From: Afipia sp. P52-10
Lineage (GTDB): Bacteria; Pseudomonadota; Alphaproteobacteria; Rhizobiales; Xanthobacteraceae
Direction of reading: 5' to 3'
Length of the DNA: 64,000 bases
Assembly (NCBI RefSeq): GCF_000516555.1
Contig: NZ_AZSJ01000003.1
Span: 2,226,663-2,290,662 of the forward strand
In this document: positions 33,839 to 43,164 of the stretch, one piece after another
How the letters are laid out: every line of letters starts with the position of its first letter
How positions within the stretch are numbered: position 1 is the stretch's first letter
Notes under the pieces: model-generated
What the model was told of the DNA's origin: nothing
The model's database searches: none
The model's input: the letters and a program-made list of their open reading frames with translations, nothing else
Position numbers and translations under genes: made by a program

Positions 33839-35023
33839 TCAGGGGGTCTTGGCCCTGCCGGAGAGCCAGCGCCGCGCCGCATCTTCGGCTTTGGCCCGGT
33901 CCTCGGTGCTCATATGGGCCAGCATTTCGTCGAGCATGAGATCGCCATTGCCGCCGGATTTGGCGATCAGGTGCCATTTCATGCCCTCGACCATGTCTTT
34001 CGGAGCGCCGGTGCCGGTCGCGAGCACGCGCGCCAGCCGGTTTTGCGCGATCGGGCTGCCACGCCGCGAGGCTTTCCAGAGCAGTGCCACGGCGCCGGCC
34101 TCGTCGCGGGGCGTGCCGGTTCCATTGAACAGCGCGATGGCATATTCGACCTGCGCGTCGAGATTATCGGCTACGGCTGCAGCATGCAGCAGACGGGCGG
34201 TTTCCGCCTCGTCCTTCGGCAGGCCGCCGCGGCCTTCCTTGTAGAACATCGCCAGGGCGTACTGCGCCTGCGCGTTGCCGGCATCGGCCGCCTGCTTGAA
34301 CAGCTCGGCGGCGCGCTTGAGATCCTGCGGGAAGAGCTGTCCCTCGATGTTCAGCAGCGCAAGGTTGTAGGCCGCTGGCGCGCTGCCGAGCTTGGCGGCG
34401 AAGGCGAGCAGCTTGGCGCCTTCCTCGCGATTGGCCGGCGCGCCGCGCCCGCCGATCCGCATCATCGCCAGGGCGAAGGTCGCCTCGCGGTCGCCGCGGT
34501 CGGCGGCCTGCTTGTACCAGTCGAGCGCCTTGGCATCGTTGCGACTGACACCGAGCCCGTTGGCGTAGAGCTCGCCGAGCAGCGTCATCGCCTTCGGATC
34601 GCTTTGCTCCTGCGCGCGCTTGCTGGCGATGCGGAAAGCCTCGCCATAGGCGCCGCGCTGAAAGGCGCCGTAGGCGAGATCGACGTTCGGATCATCCGGA
34701 ACGGCCGGCGCCGCCTCCTTCGGTTGTCCCTTGGAGGTCGCCTTGGAGTCGGACTTCGTGTCTGACTTGGAATCTGACTTGGCGTCGGCTTTCGGGTTTT
34801 CCCGCTTCGGTGCCGCCTTCTTGGAATCCTGCCGTTTCTTGACGCCGCTTTCGGATTTCTTCGCTGGCGGTTGCGGCTGAGGCGTGAGCTGCAATTGGGC
34901 GGCCACGGGACTCGCCAGCGCGGCGATCAGCAACAAGGGCAGGGCCACGCCGCGCAAAGCGCGAACCGTGACTGGCGTCCTGTCATCCTGTGCCCGCAGC
35001 GGGCTTGTTGATGTGCGCCGCAT
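33839..35023 (-). CDS. Exported Sel1-repeat (SLR) protein
   Basis: A 394-residue protein with a hydrophobic signal (ALRGVALPLLLIAALASPVAAQ). A low-complexity Lys/Ser/Asp linker (repeated DSK motifs, residues 50-95) follows. The rest is Sel1-like tetratricopeptide repeats such as ALTLLGELYANGLGVSRNDAKALDWYKQAADRGD-type units spaced 36 residues apart; I count about six. Such proteins serve as scaffolds in envelope and signalling complexes. The start at 35023 lies inside the 3' end of thiE (41-base overlap), so the two genes are probably one transcriptional unit. Function unknown. Confidence 0.82.
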   Translation of the reverse strand: MRRTSTSPLRAQDDRTPVTVRALRGVALPLLLIAALASPVAAQLQLTPQPQPPAKKSESGVKKRQDSKKAAPKRENPKADAKSDSKSDTKSDSKATSKGQPKEAAPAVPDDPNVDLAYGAFQRGAYGEAFRIASKRAQEQSDPKAMTLLGELYANGLGVSRNDAKALDWYKQAADRGDREATFALAMMRIGGRGAPANREEGAKLLAFAAKLGSAPAAYNLALLNIEGQLFPQDLKRAAELFKQAADAGNAQAQYALAMFYKEGRGGLPKDEAETARLLHAAAVADNLDAQVEYAIALFNGTGTPRDEAGAVALLWKASRRGSPIAQNRLARVLATGTGAPKDMVEGMKWHLIAKSGGNGDLMLDEMLAHMSTEDRAKAEDAARRWLSGRAKTP

Positions 35024-35663
35024 GACCTTGTCCGATCCGTTTGACCACGTCCTGAAGCGCCGCTTGCGGCCCGCGCTGATCCAGCCAGATGACGTCGCCG
35101 ACCATGATGAAATCCGCCCCTGCGGCGGCAAAGGCTTCCGTCTCATCGAGAGTCTCTGCATAGCCGACGCAAGGCGGTTCGAACAGCTCTGCCCACCAAG
35201 CGAGCCGCTCGACGATGGCGTCGGCCGACGGCCGCTGTTCGGCCTCCGGTTCGCCAAACAGCACGTAGTCGGCCCCTGCTTCACCAGCAACCATCGAATC
35301 GTGGCGTGAATGTAGCCCGCCCACGCCGACAATACGGTCCGGGTGCATTTTCTCCAACATCGGCCGCAGGTCTTCGACGCCGGATAAATGTACGCCATCG
35401 GCCCCCGAACGAGCGACCAGATCGGCATGACCGTCGAGCAGCAGCGCGGCGCCGGCATCCTGGATCGTCGGCGCCAGCGCCTTGACGCGGTTGATGCTGG
35501 TACGTTCGTCGGCCTCGGCGAGACGGACCAGCACGGCCGCTACATCGGCCGCCGCCAGCAAGGCTTTCAGCTGCGGCGCGAGCTCCTTCGCATCGCCGAC
35601 CGGCGGGGTTGCAAGGTAGAGCCGCGGGGCTGGCGGAGCAGGGGGCGGTTTCTTCGACGGCAT
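34983..35663 (-). CDS. thiE: Thiamine phosphate synthase family protein
   Basis: A 226-residue TIM-barrel protein of the ThiE/TenI family, joining HMP-PP and thiazole phosphate to thiamine phosphate. The readable parts are LYLATPPVGDAKEL, VLVRLAEADERTSINRVKALAP, LLLDGHADLVARSGADGVHLSG (family D-x-x-D-G-V-H-L-x), GVGGLHSRHDSMVAGEAGADYVLFG and ADFIMVGDVIW. The usual diphosphate-binding residues are less clear than in standard ThiE, and an N-terminal Pro/Lys tail is added. A second ThiE-like paralogue in this group is common, so the product could be a paralogue of the biosynthetic enzyme. It overlaps the Sel1 gene. Confidence 0.75.
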   Translation of the reverse strand: MPSKKPPPAPPAPRLYLATPPVGDAKELAPQLKALLAAADVAAVLVRLAEADERTSINRVKALAPTIQDAGAALLLDGHADLVARSGADGVHLSGVEDLRPMLEKMHPDRIVGVGGLHSRHDSMVAGEAGADYVLFGEPEAEQRPSADAIVERLAWWAELFEPPCVGYAETLDETEAFAAAGADFIMVGDVIWLDQRGPQAALQDVVKRIGQGHAAHINKPAAGTG

Positions 35664-35770
35664 GGAGGCGCGTGTGGTCCCTGACGGTGGCTGCCGGAAT
35701 ACGCTGCGTCCGGCGGGCGGATCGTGCTTAATGGGCGATCAGATCAGCGATGCGGGAGAGTTAGAGCAAG

Positions 35771-36199
35771 ATGGCTATCCGGACAATTGCCGTTTCCGAT
35801 CTGCCCGCGGCAACGGTGCTCTTGGGGCAGCTGGGCTATCCGATGCCGGAACAGGAGGTCGCGCGGCGCCTCGCTGCGGTGCTCGGTCATGCCGACCATC
35901 GGGTCTGGGTCTATGACGACGGCGGCGAGGTCGTGGGCCTGCTGCACGCGTTCTTCCGTCCGGCGCTCGACAAGCCGCCGGAGGTGATGGTGCAAGCGCT
36001 GGTGACCGATGCGACACGCCGCTCGACCGGTGTCGGCGAAGCGCTGATGCAGGTGGTCGAGGCGTGGGCGCGCGAGCGGGGCTGCCAGTCGGTTGCGCTC
36101 TACAGCCGCATCGATCGCGAGCGCGCACACCGGTTCTACGAGCGGCTCGGTTACGAGAAGAAACTCGCCTCGGCGCAGCTCAGGAAAGCGCTTCGCTGA
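35771..36199 (+). CDS. GNAT family N-acetyltransferase
   Basis: A 142-residue single-domain GNAT enzyme. Family landmarks are MAIRTIAVSDLPAATVLLGQLGYP, the beta-4 strand and CoA loop VQALVTDATRRSTGVGEALMQVVEAWARERG (R/Q-x-x-G-x-G/A type: RRSTGVGEAL), and CQSVALYSRIDRERAHRFYERLGYEK, the C-terminal motif. The substrate is unknown. The gene is divergent from thiE and precedes a cluster of dispersed repeats. Confidence 0.85.
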   Translation: MAIRTIAVSDLPAATVLLGQLGYPMPEQEVARRLAAVLGHADHRVWVYDDGGEVVGLLHAFFRPALDKPPEVMVQALVTDATRRSTGVGEALMQVVEAWARERGCQSVALYSRIDRERAHRFYERLGYEKKLASAQLRKALR

Positions 36200-36207
36200 A
36201 GCGTTTG

Positions 36208-36254
36208 TCCCTCATCCTTAAGCAGCGCAGAACGCGCGCGTCTCGAAGGATGAG
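36208..36254. repeat. Dispersed CTCATCCT...AAGGATGAGG repeat, copy B1
   Basis: CTCATCCTTAAGCAGCGC ... GCGCGTCTCGAAGGATGAGG forms an imperfect hairpin. The same family occurs at 30004 and 38857. Confidence 0.75.
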
Positions 36255-36278
36255 GTCCGCAAAAGCAGAGACTGGCAC

Positions 36279-36395
36279 CTCCTCATGGTTCGAGACGCAT
36301 CGCCCATTGAGCTTGATCCCGAAAACCGCTTCGCACTTTTCGCTTCGCGCCCTTGCGGGAGCGGGATCATGCCGAGCGATGCTCTCACCATGAGG
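36279..36395. repeat. Dispersed CCTCATGGTTCGAGACGC repeat, copy B2, nested
   Basis: CCTCATGGTTCGAGACGCATCGC pairs with GCGATGCTCTCACCATGAGG. Inside it is another palindrome of the GATCCCG/CGGGATCATG type, so one repeat family seems inserted in another. It lies just downstream of the fba gene end. Confidence 0.7.
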
Positions 36396-36424
36396 TTCAA
36401 GGCCGATCCTGCCGGAAGGCTGGC

Positions 36425-37450
36425 TTACGCCGCCTTCTTTTCCAGATCCTGCTTCCACTCGCCCTTGCTGGCGAGGCCGTTCATCTGTGCGCGGTGGGTG
36501 AAGGCGCGCTGGGCCGCGGCGACGTTGTCCGCCTTGCCGCTCCAGGCCTTCTGCGGCGCCGCCTGCAGCGCGCGGCCATAGGAGAAGGTCAGCTTCCAGG
36601 GCAGGCCGCCGATCTTGTTCATCGCGTCAAGGTGCGCGGTTGCTTCCTCGTCGGACTGGCCCCCCGACAGGAAGGCGATGCCGGGCACGGCGCCCGGGAC
36701 GCAGGTCTTCAACAGCCGCACGGTCTTCTCGGCGACTTCCTCAACGCCGGCCTTCTTGGCGCTCTTCTTGCCGGCGACGGCCATGTTCGGCTTCAGCACG
36801 ATGCCTTCCAGCGGGACCTTCTGGTAATACAGCTCTTGGAAGGTTTCCTTCAGCACAAACTCGGTGACCTCGTAGCAGCGGTCGATGGTGTGGTCGCCGT
36901 CCATCAGCACTTCCGGCTCGACGATCGGCACGATCTGTGCCTGCTGGCACAGCGCGGCGTAACGGGCGAGCGCGTGCGCATTGGTGCGGACGGCGGTGTA
37001 GCTCGGAATGCCCGGGGCGATGTCGATCACCGCGCGCCACTTCGCAAAGCGGGCGCCCTGCTCGTAGTATTTCTTCAGCCGCTCGGCGAGCTTGTCGAGA
37101 CCGACGGTGATGAGCTCGTTCGGGCAGCCCGGCAGCGGCTGCGTGCCTTCGTCGACCTTGATGCCGGGGATGGAGCCCGCCTGCTCGATCAGCTTGACCA
37201 GCGGGGTGCCGTCCTTCGCCTTCTGCCAGATGGTCTCGTCATACAGGATCACGCCGGAGATGTATTTCGACATCGCCTCCTGCGAACGGAACAGCAGTTC
37301 GCGATAGTCGCGGCGGTTGTCCTCGGTGGATTCAACGCCGATCGCATCGAAGCGCTTCTTGATGGTGCCGGAGGATTCGTCGGCGGCAAGAATGCCGCGG
37401 CCGGGCGCCACCATGGCGTTTGCGATTTTGTTGAGATCGGCGAGGTTCAT
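36425..37450 (-). CDS. fba: Class I fructose-bisphosphate aldolase
   Basis: A 341-residue Schiff-base aldolase that splits fructose-1,6-bisphosphate into DHAP and glyceraldehyde-3-phosphate. It is of the eukaryote-like class I type: MVAPGRGILAADESSGTIKKRF, LLFRSQEAMSKYISGVILYDETIWQ, PIVEPEVLMDGDH, GIVLKPNMAVAGKKS (active-site lysine) and PGIAFLSGGQSDEEATAHLDAMN. No class II metal site is seen. The ATG at 37450 is the family start. It is last in the tkt-gap-pgk-fba group, same strand, with intergenic gaps of 190-420 bases, so the genes may have separate promoters. Confidence 0.95.
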   Translation of the reverse strand: MNLADLNKIANAMVAPGRGILAADESSGTIKKRFDAIGVESTEDNRRDYRELLFRSQEAMSKYISGVILYDETIWQKAKDGTPLVKLIEQAGSIPGIKVDEGTQPLPGCPNELITVGLDKLAERLKKYYEQGARFAKWRAVIDIAPGIPSYTAVRTNAHALARYAALCQQAQIVPIVEPEVLMDGDHTIDRCYEVTEFVLKETFQELYYQKVPLEGIVLKPNMAVAGKKSAKKAGVEEVAEKTVRLLKTCVPGAVPGIAFLSGGQSDEEATAHLDAMNKIGGLPWKLTFSYGRALQAAPQKAWSGKADNVAAAQRAFTHRAQMNGLASKGEWKQDLEKKAA

Positions 37451-37641
37451 AAGGCGTCTCCTGCGTTCAGAGCATTCGTCAAATGTGACAGCGGCATAAA
37501 GCTGGCCTGTAATACCAATTGAGCCTTGAGGCACGATCAAGGCCTGCGCTCACGATGCACACCGAGTGAATCGTGTTCCGCATCTTTCCGAGGACGATCT
37601 TTAAGGAAAGCTGATGCCAGATCATCCTCGAGAAGCCTGCG

Positions 37642-38838
37642 TCATTTTGTCTTCAGTACCTCAACGCCCGGCAGCGGTTTTCCTTCCATCCATTCGAGGA
37701 AAGCCCCGCCTGCGGTGGAGACATAGGAAAAGTCGTCGCTGACGCCGGCCTGGTTGAGCGCGGCCACGGTGTCGCCGCCGCCGGCGACCGAGATCAGCTT
37801 TTTCGCTTTGGTGCGCGCTGCCGCGTGCTTGGCCGCGGCCATCGTGCCCTTGTCGAACGGCGTCAGTTCGAAGGCGCCGACCGGGCCGTTCCAGACCAGG
37901 GTTGCCGCGTCGTCGATGGCCGAATTGATGCGCTCGATCGACAGTGGGCCGACATCGAGGATCATGCCTTCGGCCGGGATCGCGTCGAGGCCGTAGGCAT
38001 GCGACGGCGCATTCGCCTCGAAGTGGAAGGCGACGGTCGCATCGACGGGAAGGATGATGGCGCAGTTGGCCTTCTCGGCCTTGTCGAGGATGCGCAGCGC
38101 GGTTGCGGCGAGGTCCTTCTCCGCCAGCGATTTGCCGATGCCGATGCCTTGTGCGTGCAGGAAGGTGTTGGCCATGCCGCCGCCGATCACCAGCGCGTCG
38201 ACCTTGGCAACGAGATTTTCCAAGAGGTCGAGCTTGGTCGAGACCTTGGCGCCGCCGACGATGGCGATCACCGGCTTGGCCGGACTGCCGAGGGCCTTGT
38301 CCAGCGCCTCGAGCTCGGCCTGCATGGTGCGGCCAGCGATCGCCGGAAGCTTGTGACCGAGACCCTCGGTGGTCGCATGCGCGCGATGCGCTGCGGAGAA
38401 GGCATCGTTGACCCAGATATCGCCGAGCTTGGCGAGGGCATCGACGAAGGCCGGATCGTTCTTTTCCTCTTCCTTGTGGAAGCGGGTGTTCTCCAGACAG
38501 AGGATGTCGCCGTCCTTCATCGCCGCAATCGCCTTTTCGGCCACAGCGCCGATGCAATCGTCGGCGAAGGCGACCGGACGCTTGATCACCTGCGACACAG
38601 CCGCCGCAACCGGCTTCAGCGAGTCCTTCGCGTCGCGGCCCTTCGGCCGGCCGAAATGCGCGAGCAGGATGACCTTGCCGCCCTTGCCTGCGATCTCGGT
38701 GATGGTCGGCGCGACACGCTCGATGCGCGTCAGGTCGGTGACCTTGCCGTTGTCCATGGGTACGTTGAGGTCGACGCGCAGCAGGACGCGCTTTCCCTTC
38801 ACATCGATGTCGTCGAGGGTACGGAATGGCTTTGTCAT
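37642..38838 (-). CDS. pgk: Phosphoglycerate kinase
   Basis: A 398-residue monomeric kinase that transfers phosphate between 1,3-bisphosphoglycerate and [23 protein letters not shown] (substrate Arg/Asp/Asn), [75 protein letters not shown] and [15 protein letters not shown] are all present, so both Rossmann domains are complete. The ATG at 38838 is the family start. It lies between gap and fba on the same strand; a dispersed repeat fills the gap-pgk space and could act as a processing hairpin. Confidence 0.97.
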   Translation of the reverse strand: MTKPFRTLDDIDVKGKRVLLRVDLNVPMDNGKVTDLTRIERVAPTITEIAGKGGKVILLAHFGRPKGRDAKDSLKPVAAAVSQVIKRPVAFADDCIGAVAEKAIAAMKDGDILCLENTRFHKEEEKNDPAFVDALAKLGDIWVNDAFSAAHRAHATTEGLGHKLPAIAGRTMQAELEALDKALGSPAKPVIAIVGGAKVSTKLDLLENLVAKVDALVIGGGMANTFLHAQGIGIGKSLAEKDLAATALRILDKAEKANCAIILPVDATVAFHFEANAPSHAYGLDAIPAEGMILDVGPLSIERINSAIDDAATLVWNGPVGAFELTPFDKGTMAAAKHAAARTKAKKLISVAGGGDTVAALNQAGVSDDFSYVSTAGGAFLEWMEGKPLPGVEVLKTK

Positions 38839-38856
38839 TGAAACACTCTTTGCGGG

Positions 38857-38974
38857 CCTCATCCTTCGAGATGCCTCGCTTCGCTCGGCTCCTCAGGATG
38901 AGGAGCACACCCCACCCTGAGAGCTAGTCCTCATCCTGAGGAGGGCGCATCGCGCCCGTCTCGAAGGATGAGAC
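38857..38974. repeat. Dispersed CTCATCCTTCGAGA...TCTCGAAGGATGAG repeat, copy C
   Basis: The two ends are inverted (CCTCATCCTTCGAGA and GTCTCGAAGGATGAG). Each half contains an inner hairpin (CTCAGGATGAGG; CCTCATCCTGAGG), a paired-palindrome layout. It is located between gap and pgk. Confidence 0.85.
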
Positions 38975-38998
38975 CATAGGACGCGTCAAAACGTTGCG

Positions 38999-40006
38999 TC
39001 AGATCAGCTTGCCCATCGCCGCGGCGGTGTCCGCCATGCGGTTCGAGAAGCCCCACTCGTTGTCATACCACGAGAGCACGCGCACCAGCGTGCCGCCCTG
39101 AACCTTGGTCTGGTCCATCGCGAAGGTGGAGGAGTGGGCGTCGTGATTGAAGTCGATCGAGACGTTCGGATGCGTGGTGTAGCCGAGGATGCCCTTCAGC
39201 TCCTGCTCCGCGGCGCGCTTGAGCGCGTCGTTGATTTCCTTGATGTCGGTCTTCTTCTTGGCGACGATCTTGAGATCGACCACCGACACGTTCGGGGTCG
39301 GCACGCGGATCGAGGTGCCGTCGAGCTTGCCGTTCAGCTCCGGCAGCACGAGGCCGATCGCCTTCGCCGCACCGGTGGAAGTCGGGATCATCGACATTGC
39401 CGCCGCCCGGGCGCGATAGAGATCCTTGTGCATGGTGTCCAGCGTCGGCTGGTCACCGGTGTAGGCATGGATCGTGGTCATGAAGCCGGTCTCAATGCCG
39501 ACCGTATCGTTCAACACCTTGGCCACCGGCGCGAGGCAGTTGGTGGTGCAGGAGCCGTTGGAGACGACCAGGTGCTCCTTGGTCAGCTTGTCGTGGTTGA
39601 CGCCATAGACAACGGTCAGGTCGGCGCCGTCCGCCGGAGCCGACACCAGCACGCGCTTGGCACCTGCGGTCAAATGCGCCGAGGCCTTGTCCTTGGAGGT
39701 GAAGATGCCGGTGCACTCGAAGGCGATGTCGATGCCGAGGTCCTTCCAAGGCAGCTTGGTGGGGTCGCGCTCGGCGGTAACTTTGATCTTGCCGTTGCCG
39801 AGGTTCAGCGAATCGCCCTCGACCGTCACCTCGCCGGGAAAGCGGCCATGCACCGAATCGAAGCGCAGGAGATGGGCGTTGGTCTCGACCGGGCCGAGAT
39901 CGTTGATGGCGACGACCTCGATGTCCTTGCGTTTGGCTTCATAGATGCCGCGCAGGATGTTGCGGCCGATGCGGCCAAAACCGTTAATTGCGACCCGGAT
40001 TGCCAT
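38999..40006 (-). CDS. gap: Glyceraldehyde-3-phosphate dehydrogenase
   Basis: A 335-residue GAPDH converting glyceraldehyde-3-phosphate, NAD+ and phosphate to 1,3-bisphosphoglycerate. The parts seen are [17 protein letters not shown] (NAD site), the active-site [16 protein letters not shown] with the catalytic cysteine, [11 protein letters not shown], and the C-terminal [12 protein letters not shown]. It starts at the ATG at 40006, where AACGAGGAA is just upstream. Cofactor preference (NAD or NADP) is not settled by inspection. tkt lies upstream and pgk downstream on the same strand. Confidence 0.97.
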   Translation of the reverse strand: MAIRVAINGFGRIGRNILRGIYEAKRKDIEVVAINDLGPVETNAHLLRFDSVHGRFPGEVTVEGDSLNLGNGKIKVTAERDPTKLPWKDLGIDIAFECTGIFTSKDKASAHLTAGAKRVLVSAPADGADLTVVYGVNHDKLTKEHLVVSNGSCTTNCLAPVAKVLNDTVGIETGFMTTIHAYTGDQPTLDTMHKDLYRARAAAMSMIPTSTGAAKAIGLVLPELNGKLDGTSIRVPTPNVSVVDLKIVAKKKTDIKEINDALKRAAEQELKGILGYTTHPNVSIDFNHDAHSSTFAMDQTKVQGGTLVRVLSWYDNEWGFSNRMADTAAAMGKLI

Positions 40007-40195
40007 TTCCTCGTTCTCCTTCAAAGGCTTGGCCATGCCCAAAGGTGCGGGCTTCCAGTCTGCCGACGGATTTAGGGCGCTGGACCGCCCGGTGGGTCCG
40101 GGCGCTGGCGGAAAAGCTGGCCGTTGCTAGCCTTTTTTGCCGGCTAGCTCAACTGTTTAGCCCTGTTTGTCCGGCGCCTGTTGTCGCGTCGCGTC

Positions 40196-40262
40196 GTTCT
40201 TTGATTCCGGCATTTGCAAACATCGTCGCAGCAGCGGGATGCAAATGTCGGAATCGAACCAC
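40196..40262. repeat. 67-bp hairpin repeat, copy 1 (tkt-gap intergenic)
   Basis: GATTCCGGCATTTGCA pairs with TGCAAATGTCGGAATC (one mismatch) around a 20-base loop. Nearly the whole 67 bases recur at 40360-40426 with two or three differences, in the loop. Confidence 0.88.
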
Positions 40263-40263
40263 G

Positions 40264-40338
40264 AGTGGAGCGGATTTGACATGCGTATCCCACCGAGCCG
40301 CGGATGCGCCATGTGCATGTCAAATCCAAAGCTCCACT
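40264..40338. repeat. Inverted repeat between the two 67-bp hairpins
   Basis: AGTGGAGC-GATTTGACATGC on the left and GCATGTCAAATCC-GCTCCACT on the right can fold to a stem of about 20 bp with small bulges around a loop of about 30 bases. The family differs from the flanking one. Confidence 0.75.
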
Positions 40339-40359
40339 AAGCTTTTATACTTGCTAGTG

Positions 40360-40426
40360 GTTCTTTGATTCCGGCATTTGCAAACGTCGTCGCCGCAGCG
40401 GGATGCAAATGTCGGAATCGAACCAC
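40360..40426. repeat. 67-bp hairpin repeat, copy 2, overlapping the tkt stop codon
   Basis: It has the same stem as copy 1, here extended by GTGGTTC/GAACCAC. Its last base is part of the tkt stop codon region (40426), so this hairpin directly follows the coding sequence and may protect or terminate the tkt mRNA. Confidence 0.88.
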
Positions 40427-42414
40427 TAGCCGAGACGGCTCTCCGCGGCGTTGACCACGGCCTCCGGCGTAATGCCGAAGTGCTTATACAGTTCCTTGGC
40501 TGGCGCGCTGGCGCCGAAACCGGCCATGCCGACGAAACCGCCGTCGTGGCCGATGATGGCATCCCAACCCATCCGGATCGCAGCCTCGACCGCAACCTTC
40601 ACCGGCGCATCGCCGATGATGGCGTTGCGTTCCGCCTGCGGCAGTTCCAGCAGCAAATCCATGCAGGGAACGGAAACGACGCGGGTGGCGATGCCCTTGG
40701 CCGCTAGGATCTTCTGTGCGGCGACGGCGATCTGCACCTCCGAGCCCGAAGCGAAGATCGACACCTTGGCCGGGCCGCCGGCGGCGACCAATTCGTAGGC
40801 GCCCTTGGCGCAGCGGTTCGCGCTGTCATTGCCGAGGCGTAGTTGCGGCAGATTCTGACGCGTCAGCGCCAGCACGCTCGGCCGGTCCTTGGCCTGCAGC
40901 GCCAGTTCCCAGCACTCCAGCGTCTCCACCGTGTCGCAGGGGCGGAACACGTTGCAGTTCGGGATCGCGCGCAGCGCCGCCAGGTGTTCCACCGGCTGGT
41001 GTGTCGGGCCGTCCTCGCCGAGGCCGATCGAATCGTGGGTCAGCACATGGATCACGCGCTCGCCCATCAAGGCGGCGAGCCGCAGCGACGGCCGCAGGTA
41101 ATCGGAGAACACCAGGAAGGTGCCGGAATAGGGGATCACACCCCCATGCAGCGCCATGCCATTCATCGCTGCCGCCATGCCGTGTTCGCGGATGCCGTAG
41201 TGGACGAAGCGGCCGCCATAGTTGTTGGCGGACAGGGCCGTCATGCCCTTGGCGCGGGTATTGTTGGAGCCAGTCAGGTCGGCGGAGCCGCCGACCATTT
41301 CCGGTACTGCCGGGGTGAGCATGTGCAGCACCTCTTCGGAGGCCGCGCGGGTGGCGATCTCCTTCGGCGTGGTGGCAAGCTGCTGTTTCATCGCCGCAAC
41401 CACCTGCGCAAGCGGTTCGGCGGGAAGCTGGCCCTTCATGCGACGGCCAAATTCGGCGCGCGCAGCCGCTTCTGCCTTGGCCAGCCGGCCATTCCAGGCG
41501 TCGTGGGCGGTCTTGCCGCGAGCGCCGGCGGCGCGCCAGGCGGCCAGGACATCGGCGGGAATCTCGAACGGAGCCGCGTCCCAGCCGAGCTTCTTACGGG
41601 CGCCGGCGATTTCCTCGGCGCCAAGCGGCGAGCCGTGTGATTTCTCCGAGCCGGCCTTGGTCGGCGCACCGTAGGCGATCGTGGTCTTGCAGGCGATCAG
41701 GGTTGGACGATCGGACTTCTGCGCCTGGGTGATGGCGTCTGCAATCGCCTTCGGATCGTGACCGTCGATGCGCATGGCGGCCCAGTCGGCGGCCTCGAAG
41801 CGCTTTACCTGGTCGACCGAGTCCGCCAGCGACAGCGGTCCGTCGATCGAGATGCCATTATCGTCGAACAGCACGATCAGCTTGTTGAGCTTCAGGTGGC
41901 CGGCCAGGGCGATCGCCTCCTGGCTGATGCCTTCCATCAGGTCTCCGTCAGAAGCCAGCACGTAGGTATGGTGATCGACCAGTTCGCCACCGAATTCCGC
42001 CGCCAGATGCCGCTCCGCCATCGCCATGCCGACGGCGGTGGCGATGCCCTGGCCGAGCGGGCCCGTGGTGGTTTCCACGCCCGGCGTGATGAAGTTCTCC
42101 GGATGGCCCGGCGTCAGCGAGCCGAGCTGGCGGAAGCGCTTGATCTGGTCGATCGTCATCGCCTCGTTGCCGGTGAGGTAGAGAAGGGCATACAGCAACA
42201 TCGAGCCGTGGCCGGCCGACAGCACGAAGCGGTCGCGGTCGTACCAGGTCGGGTCGGCGGCGTCGAACTTCAGGAACTGCGTGAACAGCACGGTGGCGAT
42301 GTCCGCAGCCCCCATGGGTAGGCCTGGATGCCCTGATTTCGCCTGCTCGACGGCATCCATTGCCAGCGCGCGGATCGCATTGGCCATTGCTGAATGATCG
42401 ACACGCGGTGTCAT
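40426..42414 (-). CDS. tkt: Transketolase
   Basis: A 662-residue ThDP enzyme of the non-oxidative pentose phosphate (and Calvin) pathway, moving two-carbon units between sugar phosphates. [43 protein letters not shown], the ThDP/Mg motif [23 protein letters not shown], and the Pyr-domain [21 protein letters not shown] and [20 protein letters not shown] are all present. The ATG at 42414 is at the family position. It is first in the group tkt-gap-pgk-fba. The presence of these four genes together could serve glycolysis, gluconeogenesis or CO2 fixation. Confidence 0.96.
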   Translation of the reverse strand: MTPRVDHSAMANAIRALAMDAVEQAKSGHPGLPMGAADIATVLFTQFLKFDAADPTWYDRDRFVLSAGHGSMLLYALLYLTGNEAMTIDQIKRFRQLGSLTPGHPENFITPGVETTTGPLGQGIATAVGMAMAERHLAAEFGGELVDHHTYVLASDGDLMEGISQEAIALAGHLKLNKLIVLFDDNGISIDGPLSLADSVDQVKRFEAADWAAMRIDGHDPKAIADAITQAQKSDRPTLIACKTTIAYGAPTKAGSEKSHGSPLGAEEIAGARKKLGWDAAPFEIPADVLAAWRAAGARGKTAHDAWNGRLAKAEAAARAEFGRRMKGQLPAEPLAQVVAAMKQQLATTPKEIATRAASEEVLHMLTPAVPEMVGGSADLTGSNNTRAKGMTALSANNYGGRFVHYGIREHGMAAAMNGMALHGGVIPYSGTFLVFSDYLRPSLRLAALMGERVIHVLTHDSIGLGEDGPTHQPVEHLAALRAIPNCNVFRPCDTVETLECWELALQAKDRPSVLALTRQNLPQLRLGNDSANRCAKGAYELVAAGGPAKVSIFASGSEVQIAVAAQKILAAKGIATRVVSVPCMDLLLELPQAERNAIIGDAPVKVAVEAAIRMGWDAIIGHDGGFVGMAGFGASAPAKELYKHFGITPEAVVNAAESRLG

Positions 42415-42570
42415 GGGCTGCTGTTCCTGGACAGTTCGGTGGGGCGCGGCGGTACGGAACCGCGCTCTTTGAAGGCTGATGTGATGGCTCAGAGGTCCTC
42501 TTCACCCGCCGTGGCGAATGTCGTCAAGAGAACTCCTGAGCCGAAACAACACGAGAATCATCGATTTCTG

Positions 42571-42642
42571 GTGCCCACATCGAAGCCGAGGTTCGCTGGA
42601 CGAACCTGCCGCCCAGTGCGGCGAACATCGGCTTCGGGGCGC
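42571..42642. ncRNA. Putative structured element with three-way junction
   Basis: In the 438-base gap between divergent tkt and DUF4164, 72 bases fold neatly. The outer stem is GTGCCC/GGGCGC (one wobble), then a four-base bulge, then CGAAGCCGA/TCGGCTTCG (9 bp perfect). Inside are two hairpins, GGTTCG-CTGGA-CGAACC and GCCGC-CCAGT-GCGGC. I recognise no known family. It could be transcribed on either strand: as a tkt leader (minus) or a small RNA. No terminator-like U run follows on the plus strand. Confidence 0.45.
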
Positions 42643-42852
42643 CAGCATGCGGCCGGGGCTTATCACCTGCAGGCCAAGAGTCCAAGGTCGCGATGACTGG
42701 TGTTCACACTCGGCGGTGCATATCGGTGCATAGATCGCCGCTTGTCCGCTTCGTGGTCTTGGCGTTGCCTTGATTCGCATGCGAGATACAAAGCGTAAAT
42801 ATCTGCCGAGACGTATCTTTTGCCTGTGTCAGCACCAGCGAGGGAGGTCAGC

Positions 42853-43164
42853 GTGACCGATCTTCCCGGAGAGGAATCCACCATCGGCCAGCCCTCGATC
42901 GAGGCTGCGATCCGCCGGTTGATTGCTGCGCTGAACGAGCTGGAGGCCGTGGTCGAGCGGCGTCAGGACCATGACCGCAGCCAGGACAATCTCGCCGCGC
43001 GCATTCAGTCCCTCGGAGTGGACCGGTCCCGCCTGGCCGATGAGCTCGACTCGTCGCTCGCTCGTGCGCGTACCCTGGAAGACGCCAACCGCAACATCGC
43101 GGAGCGGATCGACGGTGCGATCGAGACCATTCGCACCGTGCTGGAGGGGGAGAGCCAGCCATGA
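42853..43164 (+). CDS. DUF4164 family coiled-coil protein
   Basis: A 103-residue alpha-helical protein: IEAAIRRLIAALNELEAVVERRQDHDRSQDNLAARIQSLGVDRSRLADELDSSLARARTLEDANRNIAERIDGAIETIRTVLEGE has a clear heptad pattern throughout, as in DUF4164 members. The start is the GTG at 42853 with a very strong GGGAGGTC ribosome site. Its stop overlaps the zapA start (ATGA), so the two are coupled. This association, kept in Rhizobiales, suggests a role with ZapA at the division ring, which is an inference. Confidence 0.85.
   Translation: MTDLPGEESTIGQPSIEAAIRRLIAALNELEAVVERRQDHDRSQDNLAARIQSLGVDRSRLADELDSSLARARTLEDANRNIAERIDGAIETIRTVLEGESQP

Noticed and set aside
42571..42642. tRNA
   Set aside because: Length and stems are near tRNA size, but there is no anticodon arm, no TTCGA T-loop in the right place and no CCA-type end.
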